Of a DNA stretch of 64,000 bases, positions 53,911-64,000 are shown in pieces. Under the pieces are notes generated by a model that was not told the DNA's origin, did no database searches, and was given only the letters and a program-made list of their open reading frames with translations. This DNA is from Gari tellinella (lineage: Eukaryota; Mollusca; Bivalvia; Cardiida; Psammobiidae): assembly GCA_922989275.2 (NCBI GenBank), contig OV277862.1, positions 24,037,543 to 24,101,542 of the forward strand, read 5' to 3'. Made by a program: the position numbers and the translations under genes. Position 1 is the first letter of the stretch. Each line of letters opens with the position of its first letter.

Positions 53911-55508
53911 CAAGAGCCCCATGGGGCATATGTCGCTCACCTGAGAATAGCTGTACATCAAAATGGAGATAATGATTTAAGTCCAGGACGGGGTCATTTT
54001 TTACCCGAGGGGCATAATTTGAACAATCTTGATAGAGGACCTGTAGATGATGCTATGTTCCAAATATCTAAGATCAGGGTACTAGGGTTCTAGACAAGAA
54101 GATTTTTTTTAAGTTTCCATTGAAAAAATCTATTTTTAGCTCCTGTGACCTACATATGCAACAGACTGGAACCATTTGAACAAAATAGATAAAGGACATC
54201 TAGAAGTAACACCATGCCGAATATCAAAGCTCTGGCTATATTAGCTTCAGAAAAGAAGACGTATGAAAACTGTGACCCCCGGAGTGGGGCTAATTTTGAC
54301 CCCAGGGGCATAATTTGTACAAACTTGATAGAGGACCTGTAGATGATATGCAATCGACCAGAACCATTTGAACCTTATTGGTATAGGACATCTAAAAGTG
54401 TCACCAAGCCAGATATCAAAGCTCTGGCCATATTAGTTTCAGAGGAGAAGACATTTGAAAATTTCACTATATAACTCTATGTTAAACTGTGACCCCCTGG
54501 GCAGGGCCAATTTTGACCCCAGGGGCATAGTTTGTAGTTTGATAGAGGACCTGTAGATGATGCTATGTGACAAATGTCTAAGATCTGGCCCTTGTAGTTT
54601 CAGACAAGAATTTTTTTTAAGATTTCCTTATTTTGTCACTTGGTTGCCATGGCAACCAGAGTTCTACATTGTTTTTAATTCTTTGAACAAACAAACAGAC
54701 AGACCAAAAGTAATATGCCTCGAACTAAGTTGTGCTTGAGCATAAAATAGCAGACATCACTTTCATTTCTGTTATGTATCTCAGTGACCTGAGTCCAGAG
54801 CTAGCTATGGGTCAGTTATGCAATTGGAGACGGTCTCAGAGAGAAATGACTATTATTATGCTGAACTGTTGTCTGCTCCAAATGTTTGTATGTGAAATAT
54901 GTAAAAAATAATAACTTATATTTTCTAAATATAAGAAAATATGTAAATGAGTGGCAAATAGTTTAGATCCAGATTAGATGCAGCATTATGTGGCATCTGA
55001 CCTGGATCCAAACTGTTTGCAAAAATGTTGCATTTAGTATAAGGGTAGCTTCTTAGCCTGGAAGATACAATGCGTCTGTATAAAACGGATCATTAGAGAG
55101 TTTTTACTGTCAGACCTGCATCAAAAAGCACTGATATGGCCAGGGTTGAGTCAAATTTGATCCTAGGGTTTTGATTTTTTACAATTTTGAAAGTGATTTA
55201 GTAGAAGATACTATTCATGCAATATCTAAGGTGTGGGAACAGTGGTTTTTTACAAAAAACTTGTTTAAAGTTTTTCACTTTTTTTAATAAATTTCAATAA
55301 GTAGTCCACTTTAAAGTTTCATTTTAACAATTTCTGTAGAGAAGCATCCAAGGAACACCGTGAGCAAATTAGTTTTTTCCTCAAACTCGCGGTTTCAGAG
55401 GAGTTGTCGCTTGAAGTAAATTTGAACGGACGGACAGACGGACAGACGGACGACGGACGGCAGGCGATCACAACAGCTCACCTTGAGCCTTCGGCTCAGG
55501 TGAGCTAA
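53911..55508. mobile_element. Hairpin-ended rolling-circle-like element, copy 3
   Basis: Left CAAGAGCCCCATGGGGC and CGCTCACCTGAG; right stem-loop AGCTCACCTTGAGCC-TTCG-GGCTCAGGTGAGCT in outline, then AA. Same length and order as copy 1, including a GATCCAAACTGTTTGC hairpin and GACGGACAGACGG run at matching places, but clearly diverged in sequence. Its right end is the right border of the 34.5-kb block. Confidence 0.65.
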
Positions 55509-56194
55509 AAAGCCGGTTTTAAAACAAATTCAATATCAATGTAGCGTGTTCAATTACCATTGTTTGCTGTTTAGGTCAGCAGTTTGTGCCCGGTGTGCAG
55601 AGTATTTTCTCTCCAAATAACCCCGGATACGCTTAAATTATTTTCATCGCAAACAGTTTGGAGCAAGTTCAGACGCCGGATAGTCTGATCTGGCTCAATA
55701 CTGTTTGCCACTCAGATTGAAACTAGTAGTTTGAACTGGCAAACTGTAAATTTCAATTTTCATTGCAATGTGTTTGAACGAAAGAATTACGGTTTCTACA
55801 CTGTATGCAAACTCCCCGCTTTCTCCCTTTTTCCAAATAAATAAGACATACAGCGGAGAAAACGTTATTCTTTCCCATTAAACGCTAAAACTATTATTTC
55901 AACTATTTTAATTGCAAACAGTTCGGAACCAGATCAGACTCCAAACTGTTTTACACTCAGATTAAGATTAATAGCCAGAATTGCCGAATAGTCACCTTTT
56001 TCTACGTTTTATGGCGATGCGTTTCGTTTGCGTTTAAACGGGAAAGAATAACGTTTTCACCACTGTACATACGTTTGCTTTCTTTTGTTTACTCGGTCAT
56101 CGATTTCTTTACTGAACTCACAGTATTACCTTTTTTTCTTCATCGCCTTCCTTCTTCTTATTCTTTTCGTACACCGTCTACACCATCAGCCCGG
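55509..56194. repeat. Tandem array unit 2, distal part
   Basis: 686 bp that match the tail of unit 1 (17396-18081) base for base apart from a few changes. Together with 18082-21004 it makes one complete unit. Confidence 0.95.
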
Positions 56195-56405
56195 TCGCAG
56201 CGATGAAGGACACAGTTTTCAAGAGATACTCCTTCTTGCCATATAGCTTCTGTTCTAGAGTGACAGGGGCTGGCCACATCTTTCTTCTTAATTGTTCAAA
56301 CAGAGGACAACGCTGAAGTATGTGCTCTGGTGTTTGCTCAGTTGGACCACATGAACAGTATGGTTCGTGGTTCGTCTCATGTGGAAGCATATCTGTCAGA
56401 TACAA
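56178..56405 (-). pseudogene. LINE reverse-transcriptase 3' fragment (unit 3)
   Basis: Same truncated LINE C-terminus as at 18065-18292, ending FIAATGLMV. Confidence 0.75.
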
Positions 56406-59400
56406 ATTTATTCATTAGTGTGCTGCAGGAAACCGTTTGGTCAAGATTTATCTGCCCTTGGTGTAACTCTGTTGTGAATGAAACGGCACCAAGTGGAATG
56501 AGGAGGATAAGATACTTCAATTGCCCGAGCTGGCAGAGTGGCAAAACTCCGCCAACAGAGGAACACCAATACATTTCCCACACATGCATACACACCGGCT
56601 CTATAACCATAATTGGGTTGCAGTGTCGTTAAACCATGTTTACACTCAAGTGTTAGTAGGGTGGAAATGATGTAAATTTAGAAACTGGAGAGCGATTTCA
56701 TGCAAACCATAATTTCTCAAAACATGCCAAGTATAAAATGTCAATTTGTAAAATTCGTGCAACTCAACTCTTGCAGTATGAGCAACACGGTCTGTCCACT
56801 TTGAATCATGTCCGACTAGCAACCACGGTCGCCCATACACTACTACTACTACAGTAACTACTACTATATAAATAAAATCAAATAAGCCCTGTTCACATTC
56901 TCACATTGCTGCTAGCAGACTCTATTCAAAGTGAACAAACATTAACAAAAGTACTTCGGAAGTTGAACAAATTAATCACTGATAATGAAAGGGCCATTGA
57001 GATTAAGAAAACTTTGTGTAAACGTATGTATATCAATCAAAGGGACCACCCACACTATACGACCTGGCGTAAACATATTTACAAAGTGTCTCAATTAAAC
57101 TCCCCTAAATACTTGCTTTCCTGTTGCATGGCTCTGTCAAAATAAATTTGAAAGACGAAATATTGGCCTACTCTTACTATTGACAGAGTTCTCTGAGATG
57201 CCCATTGTAAAGCACTGATACATCGGACCTCGGTTTATTAATTATCTCTAGTTTAATTCGATCTAAGCTGAAAAAACTATTTGTTGCATTATTACCCCTT
57301 ATTTTGTTAAGACCACTGCACTTATAATTACAAATATTTTCTACCCTGATCAGTCCCCGAGCAAATTGGCTTCTGATGAAAATTGAGACTGTTTGTTACT
57401 TTATGGATGCATGTCGATATTGCAATGTCTACAATACCGAATTGTTGTTATTTTAAATAGTTCCAACACGTATTTCTTGTTTCGTTTCGTAAGAAGTACT
57501 TGAAAGTGGATATTACCTTTTTTCTACTCTTGGCATTTATGTAAACTGTATATTTCTGTATAAATATTTATACACCTATCCCTCCCTTCCTTCCCTTATC
57601 TTCTTGCCGTCTCGTTGATGAACTGCACCAATGTGTTGATAAAATACGCGTCTTTTACTGAGCAAAGTGAAATGAAACCAATAGGAACCGTTTGCTATCT
57701 GTTCAGGATCCAAACAGATAGCAATCTGTTCAGGATCCCAACTGTTTGCTATCAGTCGCTTTAACAGTATTTCAGTCATATCGCGACTCCAGGAGACAAG
57801 TTGCAAGATCAACACCTCATTTACATCGATCTAAAAATATGAGGTACTGATCTTGAAATTGAACCCTGACCAGAATACCAAAGTTTCAAATATTCTGGAT
57901 TTTAACCTTTTCAGTTCTTGGACTGACGTACGAATACATCAATTTATGCATTCATCCATCAATCAAACCACTGAAAAGATTACACCTTTTAGCAGCCTTC
58001 TACTGTATCATGCCAGGCTATGGCAGTGGTCCCCACTCTTTTCTGCCAGTTGACCGAGCTGGCAGGCCCCAGAACCACATGGGGTGCCTCTATTAAGGAT
58101 CAAAATCGTTTGCTCTGATGAGAATCCAAACAGTTTACTAATAAAGCAGCGTCTGATCGGGATCCAAATTGTTTTCTATCTGATTGGTTTCTTTTACTCT
58201 ACATGCTGAAGATAGTAACATTTTCAGCATGTGGAAAACATATAATCCAGTAATTAACAAATATGTAAATAAATTCTAAATAAAAGTTAAAAGTGATCAC
58301 TAGTTTTTTAAATTAACACTTGAATGTAGTCTTCATCAGTAGGTGGGGTTCTCGATTCACCAGTCTCTCTGCATCCATTATGTCTACATGAAATATAAAA
58401 TATTGAATAAATGAGTGAGACTGTAGGAAGCTCTTTACAGGGATGTAGTTTGGCAACAAACAGCAGCCAATTGTACATTGCAATACATTGCAGAAACTAA
58501 TGAGAAGCCTTCTACTTTATATGTACTTTATATTAATATCAAACGTGCACGTCTATGCAAACTTCCCGCTGTCTACCTTTTTCCAAATACACATACAGTG
58601 GAGAAAACGTTATTCTTTCCGATTAAATGCGTTTACGCTAAAACTATTATTTCAATTGCAAACAGTTCGGAACCAGATCAGACACCGGGTTACCCGGCGT
58701 CTGATCAGGTTCCAAACTGTTTTACACTCAGATTAAAATTAATAGTCAGAATTGTCGAATAGTCACCTTTTTCTACGTTTTATTGCGATGCGTTTGCATT
58801 TCGTTTGCGTTTAAACGGGAAAGAATAACGTTTTCACCACTGTACAAACGTTTGCTTTCTTTTGAAAGTTTAAAAGTTGCAATACCGTCTGCTTAAAAAT
58901 GTCGCCTGCTGTTTTTCAAAAAATAACATAATGAACATTTTGACAGAAAAAACTTAATGAGGAGTGACAAACAGCTTAAATCCAGACCAGACGCCGCGTT
59001 ACGCGGCGTCTGATCTGGATTCAAGCTGTTTGCAAATGTAAGCAACGTTCCCTCCCTATAACGACTACATCCGAACAACGCACACAATTTCTGTCTCCCA
59101 ATGGATGTCGTTGTAGAGAGGGAGCGCTGTAGTAGAAATATTTGATGTTTTTAAAAAAGCCGGTTTTAAAACAAATTCAATATCAATGTAGCGTGTTCAA
59201 TTACCATTGTTTGCTGTTTAGGTCAGCAGTTTGTGCCCGGTGTGCAGAGTATTTTCTCTCCAAATAACCCCGGATACGCTTAAATTATTTTCATCGCAAA
59301 CAGTTTGGAGCAAGTTCAGACGCCGGATAGTCTGATCTGGCTCAATACTGTTTGCCACTCAGATTGAAACTAGTAGTTTGAACTGGCAAACTGTAAATTT

Positions 59401-59841
59401 CAATTTTCATTGCAATGTGTTTGAACGAAAGAATTACGGTTTCTACACTGTATGCAAACTCCCCGCTTTCTCCCTTTTTCCAAATAAATAAGACATACAG
59501 CGGAGAAAACGTTATTCTTTCCCATTAAACGCTAAAACTATTATTTCAACTATTTTAATTGCAAACAGTTCGGAACCAGATCAGACTCCAAACTGTTTTA
59601 CACTCAGATTAAGATTAATAGCCAGAATTGCCGAATAGTCACCTTTTTCTACGTTTTATGGCGATGCGTTTCGTTTGCGTTTAAACGGGAAAGAATAACG
59701 TTTTCACCACTGTACATACGTTTGCTTTCTTTTGTTTACGCGGTCATCGATTTCTTTACTGAACTCACAGTATTACCTTTTTTTCTTCATCGCCTTCCTT
59801 CTTCTTATTCTTTTCGTACACCGTCAACACCATCAGCCCGG
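56195..59841. repeat. Tandem array unit 3 (3647 bp)
   Basis: Complete copy with full-length family B MITE (no 38-bp deletion). Unit 3 has a C-to-A change in the 79-aa frame (L to I). Confidence 0.95.
56906..57145 (+). CDS. Unrecognised 79-aa frame (unit 3)
   Basis: Same frame as 15146-15385 with one amino-acid change (ADSLQ to ADSIQ). Confidence 0.25.
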   Translation: MLLADSIQSEQTLTKVLRKLNKLITDNERAIEIKKTLCKRMYINQRDHPHYTTWRKHIYKVSQLNSPKYLLSCCMALSK

Positions 59842-60052
59842 TCGCAGCGATGAAGGACACAGTTTTCAAGAGATACTCCTTCTTGCCATATAGCTTCTGT
59901 TCTAGAGTGACAGGGGCTGGCCACATCTTTCTTCTTAATTGTTCAAACAGAGGACAACGCTGAAGTATGTGCTCTGGTGTTTGCTCAGTTGGACCACATG
60001 AACAGTATGGTTCGTGGTTCGTCTCATGTGGAAGCATATCTGTCAGATACAA
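59765..60052 (-). pseudogene. LINE reverse-transcriptase 3' fragment with lost stop (unit 4)
   Basis: In this copy CCGTCTACACC became CCGTCAACACC, turning the stop after TGLMV into a sense codon, so the frame runs on for 20 residues rich in K and E (KNKKKEGDEEKK). Confidence 0.75.
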
Positions 60053-63000
60053 ATTTATTCATTAGTGTGCTGCAGGAAACCGTTTGGTCAAGATTTATCT
60101 GCCCTTGGTGTAACTCTGTTGTGAATGAAACGGCACCAAGTGGAATGAGGAGGATAAGATACTTCAATTGCCCGAGCTGGCAGAGTGGCAAAACTCCGCC
60201 AACAGAGGAACACCAATACATTTCCCACACATGCATACACACCGGCTCTATAACCATAATTGGGTTGCAGTGTCGTTAAACCATGTTTACACTCAAGTGT
60301 TAGTAGGGTGGAAATGATGTAAATTTAGAAACTGGAGAGCGATTTCATGCAAACCATAATTTCTCAAAACATGCCAAGTATAAAATGTCAATTTGTAAAA
60401 TTCGTGCAACTCAACTCTTGCAGTATGAGCAACACGGTCTGTCCACTTTGAATCATGTCCGACTAGCAACCACGGTCGCCCATACACTACTACTACTACT
60501 ACAGTAACTACTACTATATAAATAAAATCAAATAAGCCCTGTTCACATTCTCACATTGCTGCTAGCAGACTCTCTTCAAAGTGAACAAACATTAACAAAA
60601 GTACTTCGGAAGTTGAACAAATTAATCACTGATAATGAAAGGGCCATTGAGATTAAGAAAACTTTGTGTAAACGTATGTATATCAATCAAAGGGACCACC
60701 CACACTATACGACCTGGCGTAAACATATTTACAAAGTGTCTCAATTAAACTCCCCTAAATACTTGCTTTCCTGTTGCATGGCTCTGTCAAAATAAATTTG
60801 AAAGACGAAATATTGGCCTACTCTTACTATTGACAGAGTTCTCTGAGATGCCCATTGTAAAGCACTGATACATCGGACCTCGGTTTATTAATTATCTCTA
60901 GTTTAATTCGATCTAAGCTGAAAAAACTATTTGTTGCATTATTACCCCTTATTTTGTTAAGACCACTGCACTTATAATTACAAATATTTTCTACCCTGAT
61001 CAGTCCCCGAGCAAATTGGCTTCTGATGAAAATTGAGACTGTTTGTTACTTTATGGATGCATGTCGATATTGCAATGTCTACAATACCGAATTGTTGTTA
61101 TTTTAAATAGTTCCAACACGTATTTCTTGTTTCGTTTCGTAAGAAGTACTTGAAAGTGGATATTACCTTTTTTCTACTCTTGGCATTTATGTAAACTGTA
61201 TATTTCTGTATAAATATTTATACACCTATCCCTCCCTTCCTTCCCTTATCTTCTTGCCGTCTCGTTGATGAACTGCACCAATGTGTTGATAAAATACGCG
61301 TCTTTTACTGAGCAAAGTGAAATGAAACCAATAGGAACCGTTTGCTATCTGTTCAGGATCCAAACAGATAGCAATCTGTTCAGGATCCCAACTGTTTGCT
61401 ATCAGTCGCTTTAACAGTATTTCAGTCATATCGCGACTCCAGGAGACAAGTTGCAAGATCAACACCTCATTTACATCGATCTAAAAATATGAGGTACTGA
61501 TCTTGAAATTGAACCCTGACCAGAATACCAAAGTTTCAAATATTCTGGATTTTAACCTTTTCAGTTCTTGGACTGACGTACGAATACATCAATTTATGCA
61601 TTCATCCATCAATCAAACCACTGAAAAGATTACACCTTTTAGCAGCCTTCTACTGTATCATGCCAGGCTATGGCAGTGGTCCCCACTCTTTTCTGCCAGT
61701 TGACCGAGCTGGCAGGCCCCAGAACCACATGGGGTGCCTCTATTAAGGATCAAAATCGTTTGCTCTGATGAGAATCCAAACAGTTTACTAATAAAGCAGC
61801 GTCTGATCGGGATCCAAATTGTTTTCTATCTGATTGGTTTCTTTTACTCTACATGCTGAAGATAGTAACATTTTCAGCATGTGGAAAACATATAATACAG
61901 TAATTAACAAATATGTAAATAAATTCTAAATAAAAGTTAAAAGTGATCACTAGTTTTTTAAATTAACACTTGAATGTAGTCTTCATCAGTAGGTGGGGTT
62001 CTCGATTCACCAGTCTCTCTGCATCCATTATGTCTACATGAAATATAAAATATTGAATAAATGAGTGAGACTGTAGGAAGCTCTTTACAGGGATGTAGTT
62101 TGGCAACAAACAGCAGCCAATTGTACATTGCAATACATTGCAGAAACTAATGAGAAGCCTTCTACTTTATATGTACTTTATATTAATATCAAACGTGCAC
62201 GTCTATGCAAACTTCCCGCTGTCTACCTTTTTCCAAATACACATACAGTGGAGAAAACGTTATTCTTTCCGATTAAATGCGTTTACGCTAAAACTATTAT
62301 TTCAATTGCAAACAGTTCGGAACCAGATCAGACACCGGGTTACCCGGCGTCTGATCAGGTTCCAAACTGTTTTACACTCAGATTAAAATTAATAGTCAGA
62401 ATTGTCGAATAGTCACCTTTTTCTACGTTTTATTGCGATGCGTTTGCATTTCGTTTGCGTTTAAACGGGAAAGAATAACTTTTTCACCACTGTACAAACG
62501 TTTGCTTTCTTTTGAAAGTTTAAAAGTTGCAATACCGTCTGCTTAAAAATGTCGCCTGCTGTTTTTCAAAAAATAACATAATGAACATTTTGACAGAAAA
62601 AACTTAATGAGGAGTGACAAACAGCTTAAATCCAGACCAGACGCCGCGTTACGCGGCGTCTGATCTGGATTCAAGCTGTTTGCAAATGTAAGCAACGTTC
62701 CCTCCCTATAACGACTACATCCGAACAACGCACACAATTTCTGTCTCCCAATGGATGTCGTTGTAGAGAGGGAGCGCTGTAGTAGAAATATTTGATGTTT
62801 TTAAAAAAGCCGGTTTTAAAACAAATTCAATATCAATGTAGCGTGTTCAATTACCATTGTTTGCTGTTTAGGTCAGCAGTTTGTGCCCGGTGTGCAGAGT
62901 ATTTTCTCTCCAAATAACCCCGGATACGCTTAAATTATTTTCATCGCAAACAGTTTGGAGCAAGTTCAGACGCCGGATAGTCTGATCTGGCTCAATACTG

Positions 63001-63491
63001 TTTGCCACTCAGATTGAAACTAGTAGTTTGAACTGGCAAACTGTAAATTTCAATTTTCATTGCAATGTGTTTGAACGAAAGAATTACGGTTTCTACACTG
63101 TATGCAAACTCCCCGCTTTCTCCCTTTTTCCAAATAAATAAGACATACAGCGGAGAAAACGTTATTCTTTCCCATTAAACGCTAAAACTATTATTTCAAC
63201 TATTTTAATTGCAAACAGTTCGGAACCAGATCAGACTCCAAACTGTTTTACACTCAGATTAAGATTAATAGCCAGAATTGCCGAATAGTCACCTTTTTCT
63301 ACGTTTTATGGCGATGCGTTTCGTTTGCGTTTAAACGGGAAAGAATAACGTTTTCACCACTGTACATACGTTTGCTTTCTTTTGTTTACGCGGTCATCGA
63401 TTTCTTTACTGAACTCACAGTATTACCTTTTTTTCTTCATCGCCTTCCTTCTTCTTATTCTTTTCGTACACCGTCTACACCATCAGCCCGG
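59842..63491. repeat. Tandem array unit 4 (3650 bp)
   Basis: Complete copy, three bases longer because of one extra TAC in the CTACTACTACTA tract near 60490. Confidence 0.95.
60556..60795 (+). CDS. Unrecognised 79-aa frame (unit 4)
   Basis: Same translation as at 15146-15385. Confidence 0.25.
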   Translation: MLLADSLQSEQTLTKVLRKLNKLITDNERAIEIKKTLCKRMYINQRDHPHYTTWRKHIYKVSQLNSPKYLLSCCMALSK

Positions 63492-63792
63492 TCGCAGCGA
63501 TGAAGGACACAGTTTTCAAGAGATACTCCTTCTTGCCATATAGCTTCTGTTCTAGAGTGACAGGGGCTGGCCACATCTTTCTTCTTAATTGTTCAAACAG
63601 AGGACAACGCTGAAGTATGTGCTCTGGTGTTTGCTCAGTTGGACCACATGAACGGGCTGGCCACATCTTTCTTCTTAATTGTTCAAACAGAGGACAACGC
63701 TGAAGTATGTGCTCTGGTGTTTGCTCAGTTGGACCACATGAACAGTATGGTTCGTGGTTCGTCTCATGTGGAAGCATATCTGTCAGATACAA
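63475..63792 (-). pseudogene. LINE reverse-transcriptase 3' fragment with in-frame duplication (unit 5)
   Basis: The segment CGPTEQTPEHILQRCP to RKMWPA occurs twice because of a 90-bp direct duplication (63564-63653 and 63654-63743), adding 30 residues and keeping the frame. Confidence 0.8.
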
Positions 63793-64000
63793 ATTTATTC
63801 ATTAGTGTGCTGCAGGAAACCGTTTGGTCAAGATTTATCTGCCCTTGGTGTAACTCTGTTGTGAATGAAACGGCACCAAGTGGAATGAGGAGGATAAGAT
63901 ACTTCAATTGCCCGAGCTGGCAGAGTGGCAAAACTCCGCCAACAGAGGAACACCAATACATTTCCCACACATGCATACACACCGGCTCTATAACCAGTGT
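63492..64000. repeat. Tandem array unit 5, partial
   Basis: Start of a further unit, cut by the window end. It has the 90-bp duplication, and the last four or five bases (CAGTGT after CTATAAC) leave the unit consensus. Confidence 0.9.

Larger units (their letters stand above)
21005..55508. mobile_element. 34.5-kb block inserted in the tandem array
   Basis: Starts at the left end of hairpin element copy 1 and ends at the right end of hairpin element copy 3, and holds all twelve myosin exons. The intact site in unit 1 reads TTTTT, six A, GCCGG (17388-17403). At the junctions there are three A on the left and five on the right. If the element ends GCTAA, the site is restored exactly without a target duplication. 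This fits rolling-circle insertion of the two elements plus everything between them. Confidence 0.6.

Noticed and set aside
21005..55508. Composite transposon of bacterial type
   Set aside because: The flanking elements have no transposase, no IS-type inverted repeats and are diverged from each other. A rolling-circle or recombination origin fits better.
52952..55508. Search for the missing P-loop exon on the minus strand
   Set aside because: No sequence coding G-E-S-G-x-G followed by a GT donor was found here or in the array units.
1..64000. Many short frames reading QTVWSQIRRRVTRRL or KAECALRRILLYFQPAL
   Set aside because: They are translations of the central hairpins of families B and A and recur only because the MITEs recur.
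1..64000. tRNA or rRNA genes
   Set aside because: No cloverleaf with a GTTCGAATC-type box or rRNA-like block was recognised by eye.

Overview
The window is AT-rich animal nuclear DNA, most likely from a mollusc and probably a bivalve. It has short GT-AG exons in long introns, and most of the non-coding sequence is short palindromic inverted-repeat elements (MITEs) plus hairpin-ended elements with internal tandem repeats like those described from bivalves. The organism call is inference. I saw no bacterial operons, rRNA, tRNA or CRISPR array.

Only one gene is convincing: a minus-strand unconventional myosin between 52951 and 23732. Twelve exons (1523 nt, 507 complete codons) join in phase with GT-AG borders and cover most of a myosin motor: the end of the P-loop (KTE), switch I (NDNSSRFGK), switch II (DMAGFE), the relay helix, a basic loop-2-like segment and the start of the actin-binding segment. 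The first half of the P-loop and everything before it, and everything after the last exon (lower 50 kDa domain, converter, neck, tail), were not found.

Layout. 1-14434: no recognisable gene; MITEs, a 302-bp tandem repeat (5230-6340), and a 38-bp minisatellite (13798-14110). 14435-21004 and 55509-64000: a tandem array of nearly identical 3.65-kb units, each holding the 3' end of a LINE reverse-transcriptase ORF and several MITEs. 21005-55508: a 34.5-kb block containing every myosin exon, which interrupts one array unit. The unit breaks off at 21004 and resumes at 55509 with no loss.

The 34.5-kb block starts exactly at the left end of one hairpin-ended element (21005-22579) and stops exactly at the right end of a second element of the same family (53911-55508). 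There is no clear target duplication. This is what one expects if a rolling-circle (Helitron/Helentron-like) element copied itself plus the flanking myosin segment into the array. Recombination with a circle, or an assembly error, are the main alternatives.

The introns hold about 60 small elements. The commonest are a TTAA-flanked family (CCCATTACCCCATA ends), three TA-flanked families, a GGGCTCCAGATAAG family and a TTAACTCTTTCC family. Many are nested, and several families with different ends share the same central hairpin modules.
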